Assembly: GCA_005408345.1 (NCBI GenBank)
Contig: SEMN01000035.1
Coordinates: 1,082,501 to 1,146,500 of the forward strand
DNA from: Macquaria australasica
Taxonomy: Eukaryota; Chordata; Actinopteri; Centrarchiformes; Percichthyidae
DNA: 64,000 nucleotides
Reading direction: 5' to 3'
Shown here: piece by piece, positions 42,201-54,643 of the stretch
Position numbering within the stretch: position 1 is the stretch's first letter
Layout: every line of letters starts with the position of its first letter
Program-made: the position numbers and the translations under genes
Notes under the pieces: model-generated
Databases searched by the model: none
What the model was told of the DNA's origin: nothing
Seen by the model: the letters and a program-made list of their open reading frames with translations, nothing else

Positions 42201-45200
42201 TAAGATTACTCTTGATAACCTGACTTGTGAATGTTTCGCCCCCGATGTTGATCTTGACATAGGGGTCGCTCTTGCCTTTTACCATGCCCCCCATCAGGTT
42301 ATCTTTCGGAATAAGATTCTGCCCTGCCAACAGGTGAATTCTAAGCAGTCCCTGAAAACAATTACAAACACATTACAATACATATTTGCAATTTACCTTT
42401 AAAAAGAAAACACAGTCCTAAGTCATAATTGCCCTGTCCTCCATTACCTCTGTGGCAAAGCTAGGATGAGGGGAGGTCTGCTGGGGCAGCTGTTTGGACA
42501 GTCCAGCCTCCAGATTAGATGACACATCAGATGGAATACGTTCCTCATCTAACCACAGGACCTATGTTACAACAGAAAAGAGATGAGACAGAAAAAAGCT
42601 ACATAAAGTGTGATTTGATTCTATATTTAATAACGTTCTACATTGTGCTTGTTTTTTTTCCAGTGTATTTATTAGTCATGAATTGGTCTAATGCAGTGCA
42701 AGATTAGTGAATGAGTCCTGCTGCCATTTACCCTGAGTACTGTGTTGATGTAGATGCGACTGGCAGATCCAGAGTTGTCCAACTGGAACCACTGGTCCAG
42801 AGAAAGATTAGAATTGGACAGCAGACGGGACAAAGGGATGGTCAGACTGCCCAACGTCTGCACACGGTCAGCGTCCTTCACCTGGGTGATTTAACATGAA
42901 GGAAAGCCGTAATCAGACCACAACACGTTTGGCTAGCAGAATACCAAACACAAAGTTTAGTGCAGAGTAGCTGATCTTATGAGCTGTTACCTGGATGTCT
43001 ATGTCCTGCTTGCGAGGATCCTGGATGAAGAAGGTAAAAGCTTCCTCCCACTGTGGATTAATGGTTGTGTAACAAGTCTAAAGGCAAGAATACGTAGTAA
43101 GCTTACAAATCGAAATAAATGAAACACAATCTACAGTATTATAATGGACTTCCCCAGTAGATATACCTTGCTCTCTCTAGTGATGTCCTGCACAGACAAC
43201 TGCACCATGGGACTGGGCTCTTTATTTCCCTTCTTCATCTAAAAGATACACAGTTACAGACAAATATGAATACACAGTAAGCAATGTGAACAATGACATT
43301 CTATGGCCAAGAGCAGAGCAAAAAATACTTATCTACCATTCTGACAACATGTGGTTGATGTGAATAATGGTGTGTATAAGGTTACCATAGCAACAGCACA
43401 AATAACTAAAAGGAAGCACCGCACCAAATGGCATAATCAGGAAGTACAAATCTGCTTCGAAAGAAACCACAAAGACTCAGTCACTACTGTTCCCTTTCGT
43501 GCATGATATGACAGCAGAAATTAGCACAGTAGGAAATGTGTGTTTAACGGCTGTGGATAAAGTTAGCCACACTCATCCACACTGCAATGGAGAGTACAGG
43601 GTTAGAGGCCAAGGCAATATCTTTGTGGAATGTCAGACAAGTGCCAGCTGCAGCTTTGCCTCAGTTTAACCACACACAGGAAGCAGCTATGAGCTGAGCA
43701 CGAAAGTGGGCAGAGAGGGTAGAAATATTTGACTCACAGGAAGTGCCTCAGCCTTGTCTAGATATACAACCAAGATGGCTGAAGAAGGCAGATCGCCCTT
43801 ACTAGTGACGCTTTCATTCCTCTTCAGGATCTGGGGGAGAATTGCAAACAGGTTTTTGTTTTATTGTAAATGTTTGACACAAAGATAGAGTGCGCTGAAT
43901 GGCACACAAATCTATTATATTCTAGAATCACCTAAGAGTAATGTATCAGTGGAAATGAGTGACTCAAACCTGCTCTAGTCGATCAGTGCTGGGCAGTAAG
44001 GCCAACCACTCCAGTCTGAAATGAACCCGTCCTGACGGAGTGTCTTTCAAAGTGAACCACTGGGAAGACAGCCACATGCACATATTTATAATCCAAAAAG
44101 TCAAAAAATTGCTTCTACAAACTGTGACTGAAATGATAACAGCTTTTTACTTACATCATCGACAACTATGGATTTCTTCACAATGCCCAAATCCAATTTG
44201 GTCCTATATGGAGGAGGAGAGTATAAGAAAGAATTAAATAAAAAAGACGAAAGAGCAAATACTTTCATGAAAATAAAAGGATCATAGCATAGAAAGCATA
44301 CAGTATGCTGTAATTACAGTACAATTATAAAAAAAAAAAGTGTACTTTTTTCAACTGGCCATGAAAGGTGACAGATGTAAGATGACAATGCAAGATTCAA
44401 CATAGGCACACAAGAGACATGAACTATGCATATGTACCTGCCCAGGAAATCATCCTGGTCTGGGTCTTTGTCATATACCTCCACCTCCAACTCTTGACCA
44501 GGCACTTCGTGGACTATGACCTGATGTACCGGACACACACAAGGACATGAAGACTGACAGAGGGGTTTGTATGGAAGCTGGCTGTGGCCTCATGTGACCA
44601 TGAATGAAAATGAAACATTCCCAGCACTGGAACAGTCTAATCCCTCAAATACAGAACAAAGTGAAATGATATATGATTGAGTGAGTCTTCCAGCACCTGT
44701 ACACGCAGAGTAGTGACGACAAATTTCAAACTTTCCATAAAACTCTCCATTCTTCTTACCTCATACATCTCTTGCCACTTGGGAGAGTCTGTGTTGTCAA
44801 TGTGTTGGGAGGTGAAGGTCTGAGGGCCCACTCTCAATATGGCATAGGGGTCAGACAAGCCAGCCATAACCCCTTTCACGTAGTTGTCCTTGGCTTCAAG
44901 ATTTTGTGCCTCCAGTAGGTGGATGCGTACCACACCCTAAGACAGAAGAAGAGGGACGAAGATGTAATATACCGGTGTTGACAGAGAGGTGAAATTATAC
45001 AATAGTCTCCCTCTATCTGTAGGTGCATATTCAGGCTTTACCCTGGGCAAAGGAGAGCGTAGTTGGGCCACATGCAGACCTGGAACCAGGGGGACAACCA
45101 GGCGGTTGGGCAGCACCAAGAAGGATGCAATGGCATCCATAATCATGCTGTCAGACATGACACTGAGACAAAGGACAAACAGCATTAGTGGAAATGTACT

Positions 45201-48200
45201 GCTGTATTGCCTATATCATTTATTATTCATTGTATACTAAAACCCACACATTAATAAAATATTGTGAGGTTATGTTTATTATAAGGTTGTGGCTATTACT
45301 AATGTGTAAACCAATGAAAGGTTCATGTGTAAACCAATTTCTGCATGACTCACTTCAGTCCAGGGATGTCCAACATATTAGTCAGTCCAGTCCAATTGAT
45401 GTCTAGTTTCTGGGAAGAAAAAAAACAGAGGAACGTACTGTACGTAGCAAATCCATCAGGACTGATGAGAAATCAATAGCACGGAAAGCATATAGACTAT
45501 ACTGAGATACATGATAGTCACAGGAATGGGGATTGAGGGGCAACAAGAAAAGGACAAATAGAGGTGAATGTATATGGACGTACAGGTCGGCGGATGAAAA
45601 ACATAGTGACCGCACCCACTATGGGCACATCTCCAATCAGAGGCTCCAGAATCACCCGCATCATCCCATGTAGCTAAAGGCCAAGAAGAAGAAAGGATGG
45701 ATAAATGCTTACAGAATGGCAGATTGCCTGTATATTTCAGTTACCCTTTTAGCTAAGCAACATATTTGTATTAATGACATGTTACTCTGTAATTCAGTCA
45801 ATAATACTTTTAAGCCTGAAAAAAAGAAGACACACCTGTATTCCTTTGACTCCAGCTTTGCAGAAGTATCTCTTCACCTCAACGTTAATCTCTACATTGC
45901 CAACATAGCTGAGGATACAAGAACAAAAATGTCATCTACAATAATGCCTTCTAAAAGCTGTAATACAGAGGTGGCAGTGACTTGCTAATCCAAAGAGCAA
46001 TGGATAAACATTCACCTAATATAGAGATCTAGCAAGACTTGTCCTTTGTCATTCTCTGTGTGTGCCTTGATCCCTACAACCTTCATGGCCTGGAGCAAAG
46101 AGAAAGCACATTTGTTTGCATAATATAAATGATATGGATGATTTGTGTGACTCTATGTTATATCATAGTTAAGCTGTCAATGTCATCACCTTGTCTCCCA
46201 TGTCCACTTTTGTGAAGCTGAGGGTCTGGAGGTGGGTGCTTGAGGCTCGGATGGATGGAGCAATGGTTTCCACCAGCAGCTTCTCCATGTATTGGCCGAC
46301 AAAAGGCCACACTTGCTGCAGGACCTAGGCAGGCCAGCAATGACATGGTTATAAGCTGATTTTATTAGTAAGACACATAACATAAAATACAATGTGCATC
46401 CCTGCAACCAGAGACTACTTCTTTAAGTAAATGTTGTCATTTTAGCCGCATAGCAACAAAACCATCTGTCAAATGCCTTGGCTTCCATAAGCAATGACTG
46501 AGGAATGGCAGAGACAGCTGTAGCCAGTTGAGTCTCCTCAGCTGTTCGCCATCTACTTTGGGTCCTTACATATACCACAATGAATACTGTGCTCTATGTG
46601 TGCTCACTTTTTTACAGAATATTAATGTTGCTACATAAACATGTTAAGTCTTTACTTCTACAGGGGAAGAACCAAAAGCAGAGGCACTGTTTGCTTGTGT
46701 GATTGTGAAAAAACAACAACCCAGAGTTGGTTACAGTCTGGCATAAGTGGAGAGTGAGTCATCGGCCGCCTGCTCCTGTGGAGGATGAAGCCTGAACAAC
46801 AAGGAAATCTGCTGATCTCCCCTCCAGTAACCAGTCTGAAATCTCTGCTTTGTCTGGCTCTCCACACTGAGATCTTGTGGTCTTGTTAGCATGAATACTT
46901 TTATTTCTGTATGTCTATATTATTGGCGCTAGTTTCTCTGGGCTAGAAGAGCAAAGAGGGTGGGGGGACAATGGCTACAGTTTTATTTAGTTGGAAGGGC
47001 TGGGCAGCTCCTCCCCCTTCCTGAGAGCTAGCCTGCAATGAAATGGAAACGTTGAGAGGGTTGTCTGGCGCTGGGCCTGCTCTCTGCAGTACAGACACAG
47101 TGGCTACACTAATGGGGGTGTGGCCTTTTCTGGAACATGGCAGCAACAGCAGCAGCGCTACCATCTATCAGCTAGCACCAGCTATAAAAGTAGCATACTC
47201 TACTGAGTGTCAGTCAGCACAACAGCTGGGCGACTGAATATGTGTGTGTGTTTGCTGTGGGCTTAATAAAGGAAGAACAACTAGTGTGTTTGTGTAAAGT
47301 CACACGGTGACAAGGTGAAGTGAAATAGGAAACCACTGATATATTACCTTATTCAGCCACTCAACCTTCTCAACATCTGGAAAGTTGACCTAAAGGAAAG
47401 ACAAACAATTAGGCTACATACTTAATTTGGGCATAGAGCCTGATAAACACACAACAGGGTATGGAAATGATTCGGCCGTTGCTGGTGCAGGTCTGGAAAT
47501 GTCATCAGTAGCACTGCTGATATCATCCTAGCGCTTTTTGCACCAGTGCAACTGTCTATTCAAAGATCACTTTGAATGATAAAGCTGGCTATTACGTGGT
47601 TTATCTTTGACAATGCTTTTATGTGCTTTTTAAGTGCTTGACATGTCCTTGCGATTTATATTAACTCTTAGAGAAAATTCTAACACGTCATTTGATATGC
47701 ATACTGGAGAGCAGCACTGGAGGGCAACATGGATAATGGAGATGCCCCCTTTTGAATACCTACAGAGGAGTGTGTTGCAAGGAATCACTGTAATCACTCA
47801 CATTTGGGTGTGGCTAGATGTTCTGAGTCAAAACATGCCAACATGTGGGTTTCAGCACTTCCATTTTGGGTACATCTACTCTCAGGGTGTATGTCATGCA
47901 AATCAAGACTACTGAACATTTTACATATTTCCCAGCCACCTTTATTTAAAATTGCATAAAGGATTAGAGGGTTTACGTATTGTTGTTGTTGCAATGCAAT
48001 CAGAACATCCCCATAATGCTTTCAAACAAGTTCAGTCTTGAAATACAAACACACACATGCAGCAAACTTGCCAACTGTCTTACCAGAAGTAGTGTGGGAA
48101 CAAAGTACTGGATATACCAGAAAGGGACTTTAATGCATGCACACCTGGTTGCATGCATTAGGACTTACAGTATACTTCATCAGGAAAAACAGTTTAAAAA

Positions 48201-48969
48201 AGAAAAAAAAAAAACACTGCCCTCAAGAGCAGTGCCTGTATCTTACTGCATATGAGGAAGTTCCTTATGGGAAACATTTCCCTGAACCCTTTCAGCTAGG
48301 TTGCACCAGGATCGCCTACAGAAATTTCCAAATATTCCCAGAAAGAAATGTCCAAAACATTAAAAGACTGGGGTGATGCCATAGCAGCTAAAAATAGCGT
48401 GAAGGCTATGATTAGGCTGGTTTACTGGAAACGCACTCTTTGTTACACCCTGCAAGTCCCTGTATGCTATGATGTTATGATTTGGGGGTTCATTTGCTAG
48501 GCTATACGTAACGCGGGGTTACTCCAGGTCAAAGCGGGTTCCGGAAGGATAGATAAGGGTTTTTGATGATAGCAGACACGCTGACAGTTGTACAGTTATT
48601 TCTTACCCATGCAGGAAGGTCTCGCTTGATTTTGGACACTTTCATGGTTGTGTACTCCTCCTCGTTGTTGAGAAACTGTATGGCTGACTTCAGGCGTGCC
48701 TCCTTGGCTTCTCGGGCATGTTTCCATCCCGTGTAGACCATCATTCCGAACACCAAAAGACTGGTGCTGACCCGGTAGTAGCCGGCCAGGTAGACGGGCA
48801 GCAAGGCTCCCAGACATTTCCCAAACGTCCAGAGGACCGCGACCGCACTCACCCCCTTGGGTTTGGGAGCTTCTGCGTCCCCGGTACTCAGTGCCTTCTT
48901 CTCGGAGTCGGTTGTGCTCGGACACTCGGCGCCCTTGGGTTCACTCGGCTCCGATTTGTCGCTTTGCAT
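30175..48969 (-). CDS. esyt1: Extended synaptotagmin-1 with nine C2 domains
   Basis: ER-anchored tether and lipid-transfer protein at ER-plasma membrane contacts. The start is the ATG at 48969 (MQSDKSEPSEPKG), preferred over the upstream in-frame ATGs for family likeness. Exons, in order: 48969-48607, 47389-47348, 46324-46190, 46089-46016, 45908-45836, 45673-45584, 45409-45354, 45162-45042, 44936-44760, 44520-44438, 44203-44155, 44059-43970, 43830-43738, 43238-43167, 43077-42991, 42881-42732, 42561-42448, 42351-42175, 42013-41928, 41839-41791, 41187-41098, 41019-40924, 40822-40751, 40639-40553, 40458-40312, 39908-39802, 39721-39544, 39451-39275, 39150-39068, 38832-38784, 38696-38607, 38435-38340, 37983-37912, 37474-37388, 37274-37128, 37047-36896, 36546-36414, 36327-36233, 36075-35934, 35080-34904, 34807-34725, 34335-34287, 34167-34078, 33887-33792, 33702-33631, 33556-33470, 33376-33230, 33080-32932, 31499-31368, 31242-31140, 30728-30679, 30202-30175. 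They sum to 5544 nt (1847 aa) in one frame; human ESYT1 has about 1104 aa. Confidence 0.95.
31296..31321. repeat. (AAT)n microsatellite
   Basis: About eight AAT/TAA units in an esyt1 intron. Confidence 0.9.
31801..32696 (-). mobile_element. LTR with adjoining polypurine tract
   Basis: On the - strand the 896-bp segment begins TGTAGCGATCCGC (32696) and ends CCGTTACA (31801), the TG...CA pattern of an LTR. Just upstream in that direction is AGAGGGGGAATTG (around 32705-32717), resembling a polypurine tract, so this would be a 3' LTR with a scrap of internal sequence. No gag or pol frame is seen. It lies in the intron between exons 48 and 49 of esyt1, in the same orientation. The type of element cannot be decided. 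Confidence 0.5.
33150..33202. repeat. (GT)n microsatellite
   Basis: About 26 GT units followed by a G-rich run, close to the donor of esyt1 exon 33376-33230. Confidence 0.95.
33230..37047 (-). other. ESYT1 long linker and C2 pair 4
   Basis: Four linker exons (152, 133, 95 and 142 nt; acidic, Ala/Thr/Pro-rich, predicted disordered) precede eight exons of 177, 83, 49, 90, 96, 72, 87 and 147 nt. The lengths are identical to pair 3. The exon at 33556-33470 ends in a GC donor. Confidence 0.9.
37128..39908 (-). other. ESYT1 linker and C2 pair 3
   Basis: Two linker exons (107 and 178 nt, Ser/Pro/Ala-rich) precede eight exons of 177, 83, 49, 90, 96, 72, 87 and 147 nt. The first C2 begins GLLRIILLEAQSLVAKDN; the second begins LLFVYVDRGHSLP. 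Confidence 0.9.
40312..42561 (-). other. ESYT1 linker and C2 pair 2
   Basis: A 114-nt linker exon precedes eight exons of 177, 86, 49, 90, 96, 72, 87 and 147 nt. The first C2 begins GLLRIHLLAGQNLIPKDN with GKSDPYVK and DKDMDMKDDFLGR; the second begins LLFVFIERADGLP. Confidence 0.9.
42732..44936 (-). other. ESYT1 C2 pair 1 (C2A-C2B)
   Basis: Eight exons of 177, 83, 49, 90, 93, 72, 87 and 150 nt. The first C2 starts VVRIHLLEAQNLEAKDN and keeps acidic calcium-loop residues (GLSDPYA, DKDPDQDDFLGR). The second starts ILVVYLDKAEALP. Confidence 0.9.
45042..48969 (-). other. ESYT1 membrane hairpin and SMP domain
   Basis: Exon 1 encodes a Ser/Glu/Lys-rich cytosolic N-terminus, then a hydrophobic hairpin (ALLPVYLAGYY...SLLVFGMMVYTGW) that anchors the protein in the ER. 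Exons 2-8 encode the SMP lipid-transfer domain (DLPAWVNFPDVEKVEWLNK, VWPFVGQYMEKLL, LDINWTGLTNMLDIPGL). Introns 47390-48606 and 46325-47347 hold nothing recognised. Confidence 0.9.
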
Positions 48970-49069
48970 AGTGGTAACTTGTGAAGCCAAGAAATACTCA
49001 CTAGTAGGTCGCCGTTGGATACAAAATATTAAGTTTAAAAGTGTGCACGAAAGGACCAAACGGTTACTC

Positions 49070-50377
49070 TAACGCCTCATCTCCAACGTCAGCTACCGTT
49101 TGAACCGACGCACCGCTGCACGTTGCCCTTACCTAGCTAGTTTACCGTTTGACCGCGTCGCATCTTCTTTAACGACGTTGAAACGTATAATTTGTTAGCG
49201 TTGAATTGCGCCAGTTTATTTTACTGAAGAAGCACGGGTGCGGGAGAAGTGGCCGACAACAAGTTCTGCTCCTCACCCAGTCCCGTTATCTGGAGGAAAA
49301 CACGCCCACTGACTGAAGCAAAAAAAAAACGTCTTTGACTCTTTCGCTGCTGCGGCAAGACAAGTCATCACATTCGTAGTAATTACCGTTATTACTGCAG
49401 CGTTACGTTGTCGAAACCCGACATATTCCACGGCATTACTCAAATGTAATTTGCACCGTCTATTAAAACGTAACTGTACCTGTCTGACGAAGCATAGCAG
49501 CTGAACTTGCTGAATTTCAGAAAACACAGCGATGCTGCTTCGTGTCAAGTCGTTAACCCATCAATACTGCTGCTCCAGTTTGTTTTAAAACAGCAGGCGT
49601 TGCATTCTCCTCAATCCCTAAATCCGGCATGAGCAGACAAGCCCGGGCCATGGCTCCCAGTGCTTATAGTAGAGCAACACCAAAACAGTCCATTTGTTTA
49701 TAGAGCCACACGGACACGAGGCTACTAGAGCAGAGGGTGTTATATTCAAGTTCACACAATGCGACTCCACCCAACAACTCAAGCAATGGGATGTTAACAC
49801 GAGACACAACATTTACCAAACAAGAAACTGTCTGTCTGTGTGCATGACTTATTTATCTTACCTGTGTGAACTGTGAATGCAAACGTAATTGTGAACGGAA
49901 TGCAGCTGTAAACAAAGTGACAGATAACACAAGATTCGTTGTTGAGCATTTGTTTTGTTTTTTTGTTTTTTTAATGTGCAAAGTACCAAAGTTAATTCAT
50001 ACCAGCGCATTCCACAAAAATATAAACACAAACGGCTTCCAAAGTCTTCAGGTCCCCACCAGGATGCCACAACAGTCTTGAAGAAATGGTTCAAACACTA
50101 TGGATGACCTGTTTGTACCAAACAGGTCAGTCAGTCTGTAGGAAATATGCATTTGTGATGTTGCCATAGAATACACAGTGAGGGAAGCTGAACAGCAGTC
50201 TTTATCCTGCCCTCTGGTGGAGAAGTACAAGTGTCTATACCTCACTGTTACAGGTACAGACACTGTCCTGTCATCAGCTGAGTCTCATACACATAAAAGA
50301 AGACACTCTATATTAAAAATCCCTGTTCATGATGCTACAGTCTGACCTGTGGGTACTACAGTCCTGCAATTAATCAG
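49070..50377. other. zc3h10-esyt1 intergenic
   Basis: The part next to esyt1 (49070-49330) is less AT-rich and probably holds its promoter and 5' UTR. The rest would include the 3' UTR of zc3h10. No other gene or repeat was recognised. Confidence 0.5.
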
Positions 50378-53300
50378 TTAGTGAGGCAGAGTGGTGATCC
50401 TCATGCTTTGACTCGCAATGGGGTACGACACCATCGGGGTGGTGGCGTGACTCATGGTGATGCCAGGCAGGGGCTGCGTCATGGACACTGCCACAGGTGC
50501 CACAGATACAGCCACGGGTGCCATAGAAACAGGTGGTGCCATCCCTTGGGCAATGGTCTGTGCAAGGGCGGCTGAGAGGGGGGTGATCTCAGGGTTGAGG
50601 TGGGGCGGAGGGGCTGTAGGTGGGGCAGCATTAGTCGGGGGCGCTGCAGGGGCGCCGGTAGGAGCTACCAGGTCTTGCTGGGTCACAGGCCGAGGCTGCA
50701 GGCCAGCGCTGCTCAGGGTGGTGTGAGTCTGGGCGATGCCATGATTGTAGGAACTTACTGCACCCACAGGGGGAGCCAGACTCTGCTCAGTGGGTGCAGG
50801 AGTGGAAGACAGCGTCATCACCTTGGCTTGGTTTCGGAACTGGGCGTTCTGCTCCAGAAGAACCTCATTTGTGGCAATGAGATTTGAAACCTGAGAAACA
50901 CACGAGACACGGATTAGAAATGAAAAAATGTCTATGGACTGGATTCGCAAAAAGTCCACTGCCAGGAACTCTTGTCATTTATCAAAAACAAAGTTCTAAT
51001 AGTAATATATATTTCTTTTGAAATCACATTAAATACATTATGGCTACTTTAAGTAAATTGTTTACTGACTATTACATCATTTCTTAACATTTAGTATGTC
51101 CACCAACTACCGTAATCACAGCTTTTGCAGTTATTGATTCTAGTTTGTGCAGAATGATCAAGCAGCCTTTACTTTTCCCAGTGTGTCTGTGTCTTTTGAT
51201 GTTCCTAAATATATTCATTTGGGTTTTAGTCAGGTGACTGTGAAGGAAAAACCCTTCCGATGTCAGCTGTTCCAGGTCTGGCATATCTCTGTTCGTTTAG
51301 GGTCATTACTGCTCAAAAATAAATCCATGTAGTTGATTCTGTTCAAGTCACAAAGAGTGCATTCATTACAGCATTAATCTCTCATGCTGCCATCTCTGCG
51401 CATTAACTCTCCTACTACTTCCTTAAACTTTGTTTCATCTGTAAATAAAACTTTCTTCCAGTCCTAACCACTGACAGGTCCATATTAAACTTTTACATTT
51501 TGTCCTCTCCCTACAAAACAACAACAGAAAAATAGCCCCTTTTCTCAATGAATAAACGCATTATTTTGTCCATAAAATGTCAGAAAAATGTTCCAAGGTC
51601 ATGTCTTCAAATTGCTTGTTTGTCTGATCAACAGCCCAAAAGCCAAAAGTATTTTGTTTACCATCACAGAATATCAGCAAAACCTCACATTTGAAAAGCT
51701 GGAACCATCAACTGTTTGGGATTCTTACTTGGAAAAATGACTTAATTGTTTATCAAAATAGTTTCCGTGTACCGACTAATCAAATAATCTAAGTTTTTCA
51801 GCTCTACTTCATACTTCTGGTCCTAATAGCAAGCAATGTTTATTCACCATCCATTTCATAAAAATGTTATATACTGACCTTCAGATGCTGTGGTAAAATA
51901 AACTTTACCTTACCTGTGATTTGGCAATGAGATATATTAAAATTCAACTGAAGTCCTTGTGACTAAAGTTGAATTTAACACAATGTAATATAATATGGCA
52001 CTATCATGTGAAAGGATCACATTCATTCAGTAAATCAGGAAGGATACGAAGTACATTTGATAGTATAATGCAATCTGATACAACAGCCCACAATAAATGC
52101 TTGAGCTTATAGAATTCAATTGTTTGTGAAGACTTTGACTTTATTAACATATTGCATTACACTGCATTATACTGTCAAATGTGGCTGTTACTTTGCACAC
52201 CATTGTATCTGGTATTAGTTAAGAAGACAAATCAGATGAGAGTTTAGATTTGACTGAAATACAATACAATTCTTCCCCATTCTTACCTGCTTCTTCAACT
52301 CTTCCACTCTCTTCCTCAGCAGGGAGTTTTCTTCCTCCAGGAACCTGTACTCCAGAGGACGTGGTGGCAAGGCGGCTTGAAGTCCCAGCTCATAGTGCCC
52401 GCCTCCACTCCCATCTGCCAGGCGCAGCCCCTCCAACCGCCGCCTCTTAAACTGTAGAGCAGTGTGGTCCATAGAGGCCTCCAGGGAGCTGGCATCATAC
52501 AGCCCACTTTCAAGCAGAGGGTCATACACTGAGCACGAGCTCCTGTCATAACGCCGCTGCCCTGAAGAACTTATGGACAGACAACCAGTCATCCCACCTC
52601 CACCTACTCCCCCAACTCCTGAGATAACTGGATCTCTGCAACCACCCAGGCTGGGGCAACCCATCCCCATCATATTATTTCCACCTCCACCTCCCACAAG
52701 TCCCTGCATTCCTCCACAGACACCTCCTCCTCCGACACCTATGCCTCCCCCAGCATTCACCATTCCACTGGCACCTGGCCCCACAACACCACCCACTCCA
52801 ACCCTGGAAGACTCATATTCATAGTCTTTTTTGACATGGCGAAATTTACATTTATTGCCCCTCTGGCACTCTCCCTTCAGGAAGTCTCTGCAGATAGGGA
52901 CCTCCCCACGGCTATGGGGGAGATCCATAGGGGACAGGCCCAGTCGTGCTGCAACTTTCCCTCTTAATCTGAGGGGTAGCTCTCCTGTTTTCTTGTAATA
53001 GTCCTCATCCTCTTTAGATCCATGGACGAAGCGGCAGTTGGAGCGCATGCACTCCTTATTCTGGTGGTCATGACAGAAGATGAATTCGTTCTTTTGCACT
53101 CCCAAGTCTGGCACCTCATTGAAGTCTGGGTGTCTAAAGCGGCAGCGCTTCCCTCTCTTGCAGACATTGCGTATGAAGTCCCTGCAGACACCGTCCAATG
53201 CCAGTCCTGCACCTTGCCCCCCACCTCCGCCACTGCCACAGCTGTTGCCATTTCCGAGCGCCCCTCCTCCCCCCATGCTCCCAGATCCAGAGACGTTGCC

Positions 53301-53432
53301 TCCAACACTTCCTCCTGAACCTCTGCCCTCTGCCGAGCCCCCTGCCAAACCAGACCCAGGTCCTCCTTCCTCGCCCAGACCACCAGCACTCCCGCCACCA
53401 CCTGACAGGTAGGAACTGTCCCGGTCAGGCAT
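50378..53432 (-). CDS. zc3h10: Zinc finger CCCH-type protein 10
   Basis: RNA-binding CCCH zinc-finger protein. Two coding exons, 53432-52287 and 50890-50378, join in phase 0 (LKKQ/VSNL) and encode 552 aa; human ZC3H10 has 434. The start MPDRDSS equals the human start; an in-frame ATG 33 bases further upstream (MLFSPRAGPSA) is less likely. Three CCCH fingers: CRDFIRNVCKRGKRCRFRH, CHDHQNKECMRSNCRFVH, CRDFLKGECQRGNKCKFRH. A Leu-rich coiled coil follows (FLEEENSLLRKRVEELKKQV...), then a Pro/Ala/Met-rich tail ending SQSMRITTLPH, nearly the human sequence. The extra length is Gly-rich low-complexity sequence before finger 1 and after finger 3. The 1.4-kb intron shows no element. esyt1 lies immediately downstream, as in human. 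Confidence 0.97.
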
Positions 53433-54643
53433 GGCGCTCGGCCCAGCGCGAGGAGAAAACAGCACTCATGTGTATGAGGGGGGCTGACGTGACCTGGCAA
53501 ACATTCACATACACAGGTAAAAAAAGTCATGAATAGCTTTTTCATTGGAGTAGTGCAACCTCCTATTCAAAGATCTGCAAGACAAAAACATAAACCCAAG
53601 TTGAGATATTGGCTTTAGAAGTACAGGAGAATATGGATATGAAAGAAGGGTATGTGTGGTTCAACTGGATAAGGCGAGGGCTAAAACATTATCACGTGAC
53701 ACCAGGTAAATAATAATTAGCCCTGGTGTTGGTGTTGTTGTTGTCACTGCATGAGCTGTAGTCAGTGATTTGGTAGCCTAACAAACAAATGGATTCATAT
53801 CATGCGAAGCTAAACTGAACGTACAGCTTAGCTGTCGGTTAATAAAGCACATTCTGCCGTCTCACATAACGTAACGTGAACAAGTAAGCCTACAACGACG
53901 GGCTCGTAGCACCGTCTTAGCTAGAGCGGACGCCGCCTGGCTAACAGGCTAAACGCTAACGCTGTCTTACCATATAGAAACTAGGAGGAGGATACAGAGA
54001 ACAGACGAGTAACCCCCATGCAGACACGTCTTGCTCTGGTCCTCTGAAACGTACACAGCTATGGCTGCTAACAACAACAACCAGGATTGTGTTATTTTGG
54101 TCAATTCCTCAAGCCCCCGTCGCTGTTTACCACATTTCTCGATGCAGCTTTCATTACCAACGAAGAAGACAGAGGGCCTTTCCGTTTCCTCCTAGTGTTT
54201 CTCTGCCCTCTACTGCTGGTAACAGTGAATTGCACTGAAATGTGTCATCACTTTGTTTGCTTTTTTCACCGGTAAGTAATTAATACACGGTTTAAAGGTC
54301 CCAAAGAATACAGTGGCAGTCCTATCGCTAAACGACGGTGAGCTGAGTTTCAAATGACAGCTATGGGGAAAAGTTGCATTTAATTTGATGCACTTTCACT
54401 GCCACGTTTTGTGCGTAGTTCGGCTGAAATTGAGTCTCACAGCTGTTAGTTAAGCAAACTATTCTGTGCGAGTAGCCTATTGGCCTGCCGAGTTCTCCTC
54501 CTGCTGACGTGTAGACTAGATAGCTTTATAGGCAATATATGAGGACGAGCCGTCAAACCGCATGGTGGCTGTGCTCCCAGTCAGATACACTTCTTTGTGT
54601 AACAGCTGTGTCTGAGATCCTCATCTGTGCCCAGGCGCCAAGC
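53433..54643. other. Shared zc3h10/dnajb9 promoter region
   Basis: The two genes are divergent with about 1.2 kb between start codons. Non-coding first exons of zc3h10 probably lie at 53540-54010. The sequence is richer in CpG near 53880-54010. No repeat was recognised. Confidence 0.55.
54505..54512 (+). promoter_or_regulatory. UPRE-like ACGT element upstream of dnajb9
   Basis: TGACGTGT, close to the XBP1/ATF6 unfolded-protein response element (TGACGTGG/A), about 130 bp before the start codon. DNAJB9 is a known XBP1 target, but a single short match is weak evidence. Confidence 0.4.

Noticed and set aside
50454..50887. Sense-strand frames of 90-95 residues over zc3h10 exon 2
   Set aside because: They are the complement of the real, human-like zc3h10 C-terminus; Gly/Ala bias comes from its Pro/Ala codons.
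53022..53536. + strand frames of 98-112 residues over zc3h10 exon 1
   Set aside because: Complement of the Gly-rich and zinc-finger coding sequence, with no independent support.
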